DNA of 55,147 bases. Source: Porphyromonadaceae bacterium. GTDB lineage: Bacteria > Bacteroidota > Bacteroidia > Bacteroidales > Dysgonomonadaceae. Location of the stretch: the NCBI GenBank assembly GCA_021372865.1, contig JAJFTO010000010.1, positions 1-55,147 on the forward strand, read 5' to 3'. Shown here piece by piece: positions 6,848 to 14,659 of this stretch. Below the pieces are notes generated by a model. That model saw only the letters and a program-made list of their open reading frames with translations. It did no database searches and was not told the origin of the DNA. The translations under genes and the position numbers were made by a program. Position 1 is the stretch's first letter. Each line of letters opens with the position of its first letter.

Positions 6848-7534
6848 TTACAGCATTTTCTGCAGTGCTGCCCGATCGTTGATGCGGATATCCCGACGAT
6901 TCACATCGATCAGTCTCTCCCCGGCCATCTCCATCATCACTTTCACCAATGCGGGACGTGATACGCCAAACAGTCGGGCCATACTTTCTTTGGATGTCTT
7001 CAGACGGAACGATTTTTCGCCTTCCGATTCTTTCAACAGATAATAAGCAAGTTTCGCCCGTATTGTCCGCAAGGAAACAAACCGGAGTTTTTCGGAGAGG
7101 AAGGAAACCTTGTTGGAGATATATGAAAGAAATACCAGCATAAACGATTCATATTTCCGCATTAAAAAGTAGACATTCTCTTTGGGTATCACGATCACAC
7201 TACAGTCCACCTTGCACACAGCCGACACCGGCGAACGGTTATCTGCAGAAAACAGAAAGCCGGTGGCCATCGGATGGGGAGCCCTGATCTGTTCTACCTT
7301 CATAAAATCACCCTTCTCATCGGCCATCTCCGTCACAATTTCTCCGGCAATGAGAATATATAGCGAATCATAACGTGCTCCCTGTGTCACAATTACATCA
7401 TTCTTTTTGTAATTCCTGACAGAAAAGCGTACATCCCGCAGGAAAGAATCATGCTGTTCGGCAGGTATTGAGCTGCAAAGGGGGCATTGAAAAATCAAGC
7501 GGCTGTGAACGGTATGGGAAGCGTGCTGTATCAT
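6848..7534 (-). CDS. Crp/Fnr-family transcriptional regulator next to nrfHA
   Basis: About 228 aa from the ATG at 7534; the frame continues upstream to 7582, but that would run into the shared promoter region. The N-terminal cyclic-nucleotide-binding-like beta-barrel covers about residues 25-140 (NYKKNDVIVTQGARYDSLYI, IAGEIVTEM). The C-terminal winged helix has TSKESMARLFGVSRPALVKV. Cysteines in CPLCSSIP and in AVCKVDCS could hold a redox or metal centre, but the classical FNR four-Cys spacing is not obvious. It is divergent from nrfH with a 99-bp gap containing a near-perfect 16-bp dyad, so it probably controls nrfHA and itself in response to nitrite/NO or anaerobiosis (inference). HcpR-like regulators are an alternative comparison. 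Confidence 0.88.
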   Translation of the reverse strand: MIQHASHTVHSRLIFQCPLCSSIPAEQHDSFLRDVRFSVRNYKKNDVIVTQGARYDSLYILIAGEIVTEMADEKGDFMKVEQIRAPHPMATGFLFSADNRSPVSAVCKVDCSVIVIPKENVYFLMRKYESFMLVFLSYISNKVSFLSEKLRFVSLRTIRAKLAYYLLKESEGEKSFRLKTSKESMARLFGVSRPALVKVMMEMAGERLIDVNRRDIRINDRAALQKML

Positions 7535-7555
7535 AGTTTTTTTAATTCTTACAAA

Positions 7556-7571
7556 TGTCATAATTATTACA
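7556..7571. promoter_or_regulatory. Crp/Fnr-type operator between regulator and nrfH
   Basis: TGTCATAATTATTACA is a 16-bp palindrome with a single mismatched pair (7 of 8 symmetric). It sits in the 99-bp divergent gap, 22 bp from the regulator start and 63 bp from the nrfH start. Its size and half-site TGT/ACA ends are typical of Crp/Fnr operators. Confidence 0.6.
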
Positions 7572-7633
7572 GTTTTTTGCAAATTATTTTATTTTCTTTG
7601 TTACTGAGAGAAAAGGCATTAAAACGAGTATCC

Positions 7634-8224
7634 ATGCATAAACTACAAAAATTCTGGAATGAAGTCAGGCCCCGCGGCGGATGGAAATATCCGTCCATCA
7701 TTATTTGTGGCGCTTTCATGGGACTCTTTATCTATACATTTTTTGCTTCAAGGGCCTATAGCTATCTCTCCAAAGACCCGGCTACCTGTGTAAACTGTCA
7801 CATCATGGGTCCCTACTATGCCACCTGGGAACACAGTTCGCACGGCAGAAACACGACCTGCAACGACTGCCACGTTCCGCACGACAATAAAATCAAGGGG
7901 TATTACTTTAAAGCCACAGACGGATTACGCCATTCCGCCATCTTCACCCTGCGGGGTGAAAACCAAGCGATACAAGCCATCGAGGGCAGCTCGCAGGTGA
8001 TCATGGACAATTGCATCCGGTGCCATACCCAACTCAATACCGAATTTGTGAATACAGGACGAATGGGTTTCAAGGAAATGCAGGACATGGGCGGAAAAGC
8101 TTGCTGGGATTGTCACCGCGACGTGCCCCATACCCGCAGCAGGTCACTCTCTTCTACTCCCAACGCACGCATACCGATGCCGGAAAGCAATGTGCCGGAG
8201 TGGCTGAGTGAAATAACCAGATAA
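7634..8224 (+). CDS. nrfH: NrfH, tetraheme membrane subunit of cytochrome c nitrite reductase
   Basis: About 196 aa. An N-terminal membrane anchor (SIIICGAFMGLFIYTFFA, ~residues 18-35) is followed by four heme-binding motifs in order: CVNCH, CNDCH, CIRCH and CWDCH. NrfH takes electrons from menaquinol and hands them to NrfA on the periplasmic face for ammonifying nitrite respiration. The ATG at 7634 is chosen over an in-frame ATG at 7487 because the latter lies inside the divergent regulator gene and would give a 49-residue tail unlike the family. First gene of nrfH-nrfA-resB-ccsA; 91 bp to nrfA, an interval that holds a heptamer repeat array. Confidence 0.95.
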   Translation: MHKLQKFWNEVRPRGGWKYPSIIICGAFMGLFIYTFFASRAYSYLSKDPATCVNCHIMGPYYATWEHSSHGRNTTCNDCHVPHDNKIKGYYFKATDGLRHSAIFTLRGENQAIQAIEGSSQVIMDNCIRCHTQLNTEFVNTGRMGFKEMQDMGGKACWDCHRDVPHTRSRSLSSTPNARIPMPESNVPEWLSEITR

Positions 8225-8243
8225 TGTGATGATTCACTGACAA

Positions 8244-8292
8244 GCTGAAAGCTGAATCCTGAATCCTGATCGCTGATAACTGATTGCTAAAA
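8244..8292. repeat. degenerate heptamer array (GCTGATN x7) between nrfH and nrfA
   Basis: Seven consecutive 7-bp units in exact register: GCTGAAA, GCTGAAT, CCTGAAT, CCTGATC, GCTGATA, ACTGATT, GCTAAAA. It fills half of the gap between the nrfH stop and the nrfA start. The same unit, on either strand, appears at 20621-20662 and 45123-45150. Confidence 0.8.
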
Positions 8293-8315
8293 ACTTACAA
8301 ACATAAAAAAACACT

Positions 8316-9815
8316 ATGAGCAGGACAAGAGAAAGTAACAGCATGAAACCATGGGTAGGATGGCTCCTGTTTTTCGTGACGATGGGCATGGTTTTCCTTC
8401 TGGGAATGCTTGCGGCTTCCGTTACGCAGCGCAGAGCGGAAATAGCCAGCGTGATGAACAACCGAAAGGTGGAAATCACAGGGATTGAATCGCGCAACGA
8501 GCTGTTCGCGGTAAACTATCCCCGGGAATATGAGACCTGGACAAAAACGGCCGACACCACTTTCCGGAGTGAATTTAACGGCAGCAGTGCGGTCGATGTC
8601 CTCGAACAACGTCCTGAGATGGTCATTCTCTGGGCCGGATACGCTTTTTCAAAAGACTATGCCTCACCCCGCGGGCACATGCATGCTGTGGAAGATGTGC
8701 GCGGGACCCTGAGAACAGGCGCCCCCATGACCGCAGAGGAGGGCCCGCAGCCGGCCACCTGCTGGACCTGCAAAAGTCCCGATGTACCGCGACTGATGGA
8801 TTCCGTGGGGATTGCCGAATTTTACAACAAACCCTGGGCCCACTGGGGACAGGAAGTCGTGAACCCCATTGGATGTGCCGACTGTCACGATGCGGAGACC
8901 ATGAACCTGAAGATAACCCGTCCCGGCCTGATTGAAGGATATAAAGCCATGGGAATGAATATTCAGGAAGCGTCCCAGCAGGATATGCGTTCGCTGGCCT
9001 GTGCACAGTGCCACGTGGAATATTACTTCACCCCAGAAGGGAAATACCTAACCTTCCCCTGGCATAATGGCGCCACCATGGAAGGAGCGGAGCGGTATTA
9101 CGACAGTATCCAGTTTGCCGATTACACACATAAACTGAGCAAAGCACCCATCATCAAGGCTCAACACCCCGACTATGAAATATTCAAAACGGGAATCCAT
9201 GCACAGCGGGGCGTTTCCTGTGCCGACTGTCACATGCCTTATGTTTCGGAGGGAGGTATCAAGTACAGCAGCCACCATGTGAGAAGCCCCCTGGCAACCA
9301 TGAACAACACCTGCCAGGTATGCCACCGCGAAACGGAGGAAGACCTTCGCAATTCTGTGTATGAACGGCAACGCAGTGCAAACCAGATTCGCAACCTGGT
9401 GGAGAAAGAACTGTCCACCGCCCACCTGGAGGCACAATTTGCTTGGGAGAAGGGGGCCACCGAAGCACAGATGAACAAATCACTGCAACTCATTCGCCAG
9501 TCGCAGTGGCGCTGGGACTACGCAGTGGCTTCACACGGTGGATCATTTCACTCACCGGTTGAGTTCCAGCGAATTCTTTCCCTGAGTCTCGACCGTGCCC
9601 ACAAAGCCCGCTTTGAGATATCGAAGGTATTGGCAAAACTCGGTTTTACCGGCGATGTGCCCCTTCCCGACATCTCTACAAAAGAGAAAGCACAGGCATA
9701 CATCGGTCTCGATATGAATCAGGAAAGAACAGCCAAACAGAAATTCCAGGAAACCATTGTTCCCCAATGGCTGGAAAAGGCCAAAGCAAACAACCGGCTG
9801 GTCAGCGTGAAATAA
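8316..9815 (+). CDS. nrfA: NrfA, pentaheme cytochrome c nitrite reductase (ammonia-forming)
   Basis: 499 aa. Reduces nitrite to ammonium with six electrons in the periplasm. A Sec signal/anchor (WVGWLLFFVTMGMVFLLGML) lies at about residues 14-33. The active-site heme motif is the diagnostic CWTCK (~residue 149), followed by four regular motifs CADCH, CAQCH, CADCH and CQVCH. The family-typical segments KSPDVPRLM and HPDYEIFKTGIHAQRGVSCADCHMPY surround them. Length matches Bacteroidetes NrfA. Start ATG 8316. Together with NrfH and the two cytochrome-assembly genes downstream it forms a self-contained dissimilatory nitrite-to-ammonium module, placed directly before ammonium-assimilation genes. 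Confidence 0.97.
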   Translation: MSRTRESNSMKPWVGWLLFFVTMGMVFLLGMLAASVTQRRAEIASVMNNRKVEITGIESRNELFAVNYPREYETWTKTADTTFRSEFNGSSAVDVLEQRPEMVILWAGYAFSKDYASPRGHMHAVEDVRGTLRTGAPMTAEEGPQPATCWTCKSPDVPRLMDSVGIAEFYNKPWAHWGQEVVNPIGCADCHDAETMNLKITRPGLIEGYKAMGMNIQEASQQDMRSLACAQCHVEYYFTPEGKYLTFPWHNGATMEGAERYYDSIQFADYTHKLSKAPIIKAQHPDYEIFKTGIHAQRGVSCADCHMPYVSEGGIKYSSHHVRSPLATMNNTCQVCHRETEEDLRNSVYERQRSANQIRNLVEKELSTAHLEAQFAWEKGATEAQMNKSLQLIRQSQWRWDYAVASHGGSFHSPVEFQRILSLSLDRAHKARFEISKVLAKLGFTGDVPLPDISTKEKAQAYIGLDMNQERTAKQKFQETIVPQWLEKAKANNRLVSVK

Positions 9816-9883
9816 CATATTACAACGGCTCATCTCCGGACCTCGATGAGACGGTAAGATGGCATAGAAGACAGGTTGAACAA

Positions 9884-11242
9884 ATGAAAAAAAGGTCACG
9901 CAGCATCTGGGAACAGCCCTGGGGTTATCGTGAAGGTTTTATTGTAGCGGCAGGCATCGTCTTTTCGGGTTTGTTGCTGCAATTGACCGTCGCAAACATA
10001 CAATCCGCCCTGTTTGCATCTCCGCTGAGCGGTATCTTCGGAGTTTTATTTGTGACGGGGTTGCTTGTAGTTCACTTTCTACTCCCTCGAAACAGCACTG
10101 TCAGATGGTTGAGCGGAGTGTATGCTGCCGTGCCTGCTATTGCTATCCTGCTTCTTCTCTGTATAATCCTGGGGTTGATTCCACAATTTCCCCACAACAC
10201 CGGCAATGAACAACTCCCTTCCACCCGCTTCACACCGCTCGGATGGTACCGGATGACGACCTCCTGGCCATTTGTCCTGCTTTGTTTTTACATTTTGATC
10301 ATCCTCGGACTCACCATCCTGAAAAGAACCGGACAAAAACAGTCGTTCCGTGATATCGGTTTCTACCTGAACCATCTGGGCTTATTTCTGGCACTGCTGG
10401 GAGGTCTGCTGGGCAGCGCCGATCTGGAGCGTCTGACCATGCACGTGAGCGAGGGAGAGATAGAATGGCGTGCCAAAAATAATTCGGGAGATATAAAGGA
10501 ACTCACCCTGGCCATCCAGCTTGATACGTTCCTGATTGAGGAATATCCTCCCAGACTGGTTCTCGTTGAGAATGAGACAGAAAGAATACTACCCGCTGTA
10601 CGACCCGAAAGTTATCAGTTTGAAGCGGTCGGCAAAACAGCCCGTTTTGCTGGAGTAACAGTGGAAATAGTGGATTACCTGCCGCATGCAGCCCTATTCA
10701 GAGACTCCACATTTTTGAATGTGGTGCCCATGATGATGGAAGGTGCCACAACTGCCATCAAAGTACGGGTAAATGAAACAGCAGGAAATCAACCGGTGGA
10801 AGGATGGGTAAGCAACGGAAGCTACCTGTTTCCACACAGCACCTTACAGGTTTCTGAGAACACAAGCATTGCCATGCCGCCACAGGAAATAAAAAGATAC
10901 CGGTCTTATATTACGCTCTATACCGAAAAGGGGACAGCCAGGCAAGCCATCATAGAAGTAAACAGACCCCTGCAGGTAGAAGACTGGATGATATATCAAT
11001 ACAGCTATGACGATGAGAAGGGAAAATATTCCGATACGTCCGTCTTTGAACTGGTACGCGATCCCTGGTTAAAGGTGGTGTATACCGGCATCTATATGTT
11101 AATGGCAGGAGCCCTGTTCCTGTTTATTGCCGGGCCGAAGAAAGGGCCACAAGAAAAAAAATTTTTTAGTGCCCGAAAAAAACAGACGAAACTTTTAATT
11201 GAGAAATCAAAATTCACTGACTCACAATCTAATAGCATATGA
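9884..11242 (+). CDS. ResB/CcsB-like cytochrome c biogenesis membrane protein
   Basis: About 452 aa. Several transmembrane segments lie in the N-terminal half (IVAAGIVFSGLLLQLTV, IFGVLFVTGLLVVHFLL, AAVPAIAILLLLCIILGL, FVLLCFYILIILGLTIL, HLGLFLALLGGLL), then a large periplasmic domain and a last helix (VYTGIYMLMAGALFLFIAG). This is the ResB/Ccs1 layout of system II cytochrome c maturation, which delivers and ligates heme to CxxCH apocytochromes, here NrfH and NrfA. An in-frame ATG at 9767 lies inside nrfA; the ATG at 9884, 68 bp past the nrfA stop, is preferred. Its last codons overlap ccsA by ATGA, implying coupled synthesis of the two halves. Confidence 0.88.
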   Translation: MKKRSRSIWEQPWGYREGFIVAAGIVFSGLLLQLTVANIQSALFASPLSGIFGVLFVTGLLVVHFLLPRNSTVRWLSGVYAAVPAIAILLLLCIILGLIPQFPHNTGNEQLPSTRFTPLGWYRMTTSWPFVLLCFYILIILGLTILKRTGQKQSFRDIGFYLNHLGLFLALLGGLLGSADLERLTMHVSEGEIEWRAKNNSGDIKELTLAIQLDTFLIEEYPPRLVLVENETERILPAVRPESYQFEAVGKTARFAGVTVEIVDYLPHAALFRDSTFLNVVPMMMEGATTAIKVRVNETAGNQPVEGWVSNGSYLFPHSTLQVSENTSIAMPPQEIKRYRSYITLYTEKGTARQAIIEVNRPLQVEDWMIYQYSYDDEKGKYSDTSVFELVRDPWLKVVYTGIYMLMAGALFLFIAGPKKGPQEKKFFSARKKQTKLLIEKSKFTDSQSNSI

Positions 11243-12024
11243 ACTGGGATTCATTTATTTATTTCGCAATTGCGTCCCTCCTCTTCTGGGCTGCTGGCGC
11301 AGCCGCCGCCTATAAGTGCAGAAACAAAACCATTCCGGCATTGCTTACAGTGACCGGACTGCTGATTTTTGCCCTCTTCATCGCCGGCCTGTGGCATCTT
11401 CTCGAAAGGCCACCCCTTCGCACCATGGGCGAAACACGACTCTGGTATGCTTTCTTCCTGCCGGTGGCGGGACTGCTCACCTATCTGCGGTGGAACCATA
11501 AATGGATTCTATCCTTTACCACGTTACTCTCTGCCGTTTTTGTAATGGTGAACATTACCAGTCCCGACATTCACAACAAGGCGCTGATGCCCGCATTGCA
11601 AAGTCCCTGGTTTGCCCCGCATGTAATCATTTACATGTTTTCCTATGCCATACTGGGCGCTGCTACACTGGTCGCACTCTACTATCTTGTCCGGGGAAAA
11701 AAAATTAGCAACCCCGAAAGACTCATGCTAATGACCGATGAACTGGTCTACGCCGGAACGGCCTGCATCACGCTTGGCATGCTGATGGGCGCCATCTGGG
11801 CCAAGGAGGCTTGGGGCCATTATTGGAGCTGGGATCCAAAAGAAACCTGGGCAGCTGCCACCTGGCTGGGATACATGGTCTACATCCATTACCGGCTGAA
11901 GAAAAATGCTTCTTACAAAATGTCAATGATCATCTTGCTCTTTGCTTTTGTACTGCTGCAGATATGCTGGTACGGGGTAAATTACCTTCCTTCGGCGCAG
12001 CAAAGTATCCATACCTATTCCTGA
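11239..12024 (+). CDS. CcsA/ResC-like cytochrome c assembly protein (heme handling, WWD domain)
   Basis: 261 aa, about eight transmembrane helices. The tryptophan-rich WWD heme-handling motif is WGHYWSWDPKETWAAATWLGY (~residues 194-214), with conserved His residues flanking it (HVIIYMFSYAIL, VYIHYR). Partner of the ResB-like protein in system II cytochrome c maturation. It starts at an ATG overlapping the resB stop by 4 bp, so the two are translated as a unit. Last gene of the nrf operon; a short hairpin follows at 12037-12051. Dedication to nrfHA is inferred from the operon; other c-type cytochromes elsewhere may also be served. Confidence 0.92.
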   Translation: MNWDSFIYFAIASLLFWAAGAAAAYKCRNKTIPALLTVTGLLIFALFIAGLWHLLERPPLRTMGETRLWYAFFLPVAGLLTYLRWNHKWILSFTTLLSAVFVMVNITSPDIHNKALMPALQSPWFAPHVIIYMFSYAILGAATLVALYYLVRGKKISNPERLMLMTDELVYAGTACITLGMLMGAIWAKEAWGHYWSWDPKETWAAATWLGYMVYIHYRLKKNASYKMSMIILLFAFVLLQICWYGVNYLPSAQQSIHTYS

Positions 12025-12370
12025 TCACATCAATTTCTCCAATTTTTGGAGGACAAGTCTCTTTTATTGTACAAAATAGGATGATCCAACTCAAAATGTG
12101 TAATTTTGTACTGATTTTCGGTGCATAAGAACAACATTGTTTGAAAATAGAAAAAAGATGAGCAGGATTCGGATATAAAGATCTTTTTGCGAGTTTTATT
12201 TTGATATCTTTTTCCGCTATTTTTAAGCATAATGTTAATTATATGTTATTAAAGTAACATTTTTCTCTTTTTTGTTTTGTATTTAAAACAATGTGCTTAT
12301 ATTTGCACCGGAGTTCTTTGTATTTCACACAAAGGTTATCAGAAACCTCCACAATAAAAAAACGTGTAAT
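12025..12370. other. nrf-glnN intergenic region with two hairpins
   Basis: 346 bases. CTCCAA/TTGGAG (12037-12051, TTT loop) lies 13 bp past the ccsA stop and may end the nrf transcript, although its T-tract is poor. A perfect 9-bp inverted repeat, GTACAAAAT at 12069-12077 and ATTTTGTAC at 12103-12111, has a 25-nt loop of unknown role. A 6-bp dyad ATGTTA-N6-TAACAT lies at 12243-12260, just upstream of the glnN promoter, and is a candidate operator. Confidence 0.5.
12276..12305 (+). promoter_or_regulatory. Bacteroidetes-type promoter for glnN
   Basis: A TTTG at 12276-12279 and a perfect TAnnTTTG (TATATTTG) at 12298-12305 are 18 nt apart, matching the -33/-7 elements of Bacteroidetes vegetative promoters. 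The start site would be near 12310, giving a leader of about 60 nt before the glnN ATG. Confidence 0.7.
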
Positions 12371-14566
12371 ATGTCAACATTACGATTTCAAGCTGTAGTA
12401 GAAGCATCAAAGAGAGTTCCCGTCGAGATTGCTGTTCCAGGCCAGTTACCTTCGGAATATTACGGAAAATATGTGTTTAACAGAACACAAATGTCAAAGT
12501 ACCTTTCGAAAGAAACAATGGGTACCGTGCTTGAAGCCATCGATCAAGGCATCACACTCCATCGTGAAATTGCCGACCATGTGGCAGCAGGCATGAAAAT
12601 GTGGGCCATCGAGATGGGGGCAACCCATTACACACACTGGTTTCAGCCCCTCACTGAAGGAACTGCGGAAAAGCACGACTCCTTCATTGATTACATAAAC
12701 GGTCCCGACGGAGGGATCATCGAACGTTTCTCCGGCAAGTTACTTGCCCAGCAGGAGCCCGATGCCTCAAGCTTTCCCAGTGGAGGCATTCGCAACACCT
12801 TCGAAGCAAGGGGATATACCGCATGGGATCCTTCTTCTCCTGCTTTCATTATCGACGACACACTCTGTATTCCCACGGTCTTTATCTCCTATACCGGAGA
12901 GGCTCTGGACTACAAGACGCCGTTATTGAAATCGCTGTCGGCAGTAGACAAGGCTTCCGTGGAAATATGCAAGCTCTTTTATCCTGAAGTGAGAAAAGTA
13001 TATTCTTACCTGGGATGGGAACAGGAATACTTTCTGGTAGACCAGGCGCTCTATGCGGCAAGGCCGGACCTGAGTCTGACCGACCGGACCCTGATGGGGC
13101 ATGAAAGTGCCAAAAATCAGCAGCTCGAGGACCATTATTTCGGTGCGATACCTCCGCGTGTGGCTGCATTTATGCGTGAAGTAGAGTTTGAAGCCTATAA
13201 GTACGGTATCCCCCTCAAAACCCGTCACAACGAAGTGGCTCCCAATCAGTTTGAGATTGCGCCAATTTTTGGGGAAACCAATCTGGCAGTCGACCAGAAC
13301 CTGCTGATCATGTCGCTGATGCACAAGATTGCCATAAAGCATCATTTCAAGTTGCTGTTGCATGAAAAGCCCTTTGCCGGAGTGAACGGCTCGGGCAAGC
13401 ACAACAACTGGTCGCTCTGTACCGATACCGGAATCGGCCTCTTTACACCCGGCAAGACCGCAAATGAAAACCTGCTGTTTGTCACATTTCTGGTAAATAC
13501 GCTGGTGGCCGTTTACAAACACAATGCGCTGTTGAAAGCCTCCATCATGTCGGCCAACAATGCCCACAGGCTGGGTGCCAACGAAGCGCCACCGGCCATC
13601 ATCTCTGTCTTCCTCGGAAAGCAGATTTCTGCCGTGCTCGATAAAATAGAACAGAGTTCAGAAGATGACGACATCACGGTGGATGAATTGAAAAAGATGA
13701 AACTGGGAGTTGCACACATCCCTGAAGTGTTGATTGACAATACAGACAGGAACCGCACCTCACCCTTTGCTTTCACCGGAAACCGTTTTGAGTTCAGGGC
13801 GGTGGGCTCATCGGCCAACTGTTCATCGGCCATGACCGCATTGAATGCCGCGGTTGCCGCGCAGCTGATCGATTTCAAAAAGGAGATCGACACGAAAATA
13901 AAAAAGGGAATGAAAAAGGAGCAGGCCATCTTCGACACCCTTCGTCTTTATATCAAAGCATCGAAGCCGATCCGTTTCGAAGGAAACGGTTATAGCGACG
14001 AATGGAAGGAAGAAGCCAGCAAACGGGGGCTCGACTGCGAGACAAGCGTTCCGGTCATCTACGATGCATACACGTCGGATCAATCGGTGAAGATGTTTGA
14101 AAGTATTGGTGTGTTGAGCGAAAAGGAACTTCATGCCCGCAATGAAGTAAAATGGGAAACCTACACCAAGAAAATTCAGATTGAAGCGCGCGTATTGGGC
14201 GATCTGTGTATGAATCATATCATTCCAGTGGCCACGGAGTACCAGTCGATGCTACTCGACAACCTCTACAAGATGCGGGCGGTCTTTGATAAAGAGAAAG
14301 CCGATAAATTATCGAAGGAGGATGCAGCACTTATCGAAGAAATTGCCGATCATATTTCGGCCATAAAAACCAATGTAGATGACATGGTGGACGCCCGGAA
14401 GACTGCCAATAAACTGGAGGATGCCCGCGACAAGGCGGTGGTCTACCACGACTCGGTGGAGGTCTACTTTAATGTCATCCGCTATCACGTAGACAAACTG
14501 GAACTGATTGTAGATAATCAGATGTGGACCCTGCCCAAATACAGGGAGCTGCTATTCATAAGCTAA
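12371..14566 (+). CDS. glnN: glutamine synthetase type III
   Basis: 731 aa, the large GSIII form (family ~700-730 aa) typical of Bacteroidetes and cyanobacteria. Makes glutamine from glutamate, ATP and ammonium in the cytoplasm. Recognisable segments: an N-terminal GSIII region (MSTLRFQAVVEASKR), the metal/substrate motif NEVAPNQFEIAPIF (~residue 295), FAGVNGSGKHNNWSL (~335) and MSANNAHRLGANEAPP (~395). The ATG at 12371 is chosen because it matches the family N-terminus and follows a good promoter; an in-frame ATG at 12293 lies within that promoter. Downstream are gltB, gltD and asnB, so ammonium from NrfA can be routed to glutamine, glutamate and asparagine. Confidence 0.97.
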   Translation: MSTLRFQAVVEASKRVPVEIAVPGQLPSEYYGKYVFNRTQMSKYLSKETMGTVLEAIDQGITLHREIADHVAAGMKMWAIEMGATHYTHWFQPLTEGTAEKHDSFIDYINGPDGGIIERFSGKLLAQQEPDASSFPSGGIRNTFEARGYTAWDPSSPAFIIDDTLCIPTVFISYTGEALDYKTPLLKSLSAVDKASVEICKLFYPEVRKVYSYLGWEQEYFLVDQALYAARPDLSLTDRTLMGHESAKNQQLEDHYFGAIPPRVAAFMREVEFEAYKYGIPLKTRHNEVAPNQFEIAPIFGETNLAVDQNLLIMSLMHKIAIKHHFKLLLHEKPFAGVNGSGKHNNWSLCTDTGIGLFTPGKTANENLLFVTFLVNTLVAVYKHNALLKASIMSANNAHRLGANEAPPAIISVFLGKQISAVLDKIEQSSEDDDITVDELKKMKLGVAHIPEVLIDNTDRNRTSPFAFTGNRFEFRAVGSSANCSSAMTALNAAVAAQLIDFKKEIDTKIKKGMKKEQAIFDTLRLYIKASKPIRFEGNGYSDEWKEEASKRGLDCETSVPVIYDAYTSDQSVKMFESIGVLSEKELHARNEVKWETYTKKIQIEARVLGDLCMNHIIPVATEYQSMLLDNLYKMRAVFDKEKADKLSKEDAALIEEIADHISAIKTNVDDMVDARKTANKLEDARDKAVVYHDSVEVYFNVIRYHVDKLELIVDNQMWTLPKYRELLFIS

Positions 14567-14600
14567 AGTGCAACATCAATAAAACATCACACAGTAAAAG

Positions 14601-14631
14601 AATAGCGGGTACGATTATCTGCTATTTTTTT
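14601..14631 (+). terminator. possible terminator/attenuator between glnN and gltB
   Basis: AATAGC at 14601-14606 pairs with GCTATT at 14621-14626, with an extra internal G-C pair, followed by a run of T to 14631. It lies 34 bp past the glnN stop and 29 bp before gltB, so it may separate or attenuate the two transcripts. Confidence 0.5.
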
Positions 14632-14659
14632 GGCTCAAACTTAAAAAAAATGAGACACT

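Noticed and set aside
7487..7633. Upstream extension of nrfH to the ATG at 7487
   Set aside because: It overlaps the divergent regulator gene and the operator and gives a non-family N-terminus.
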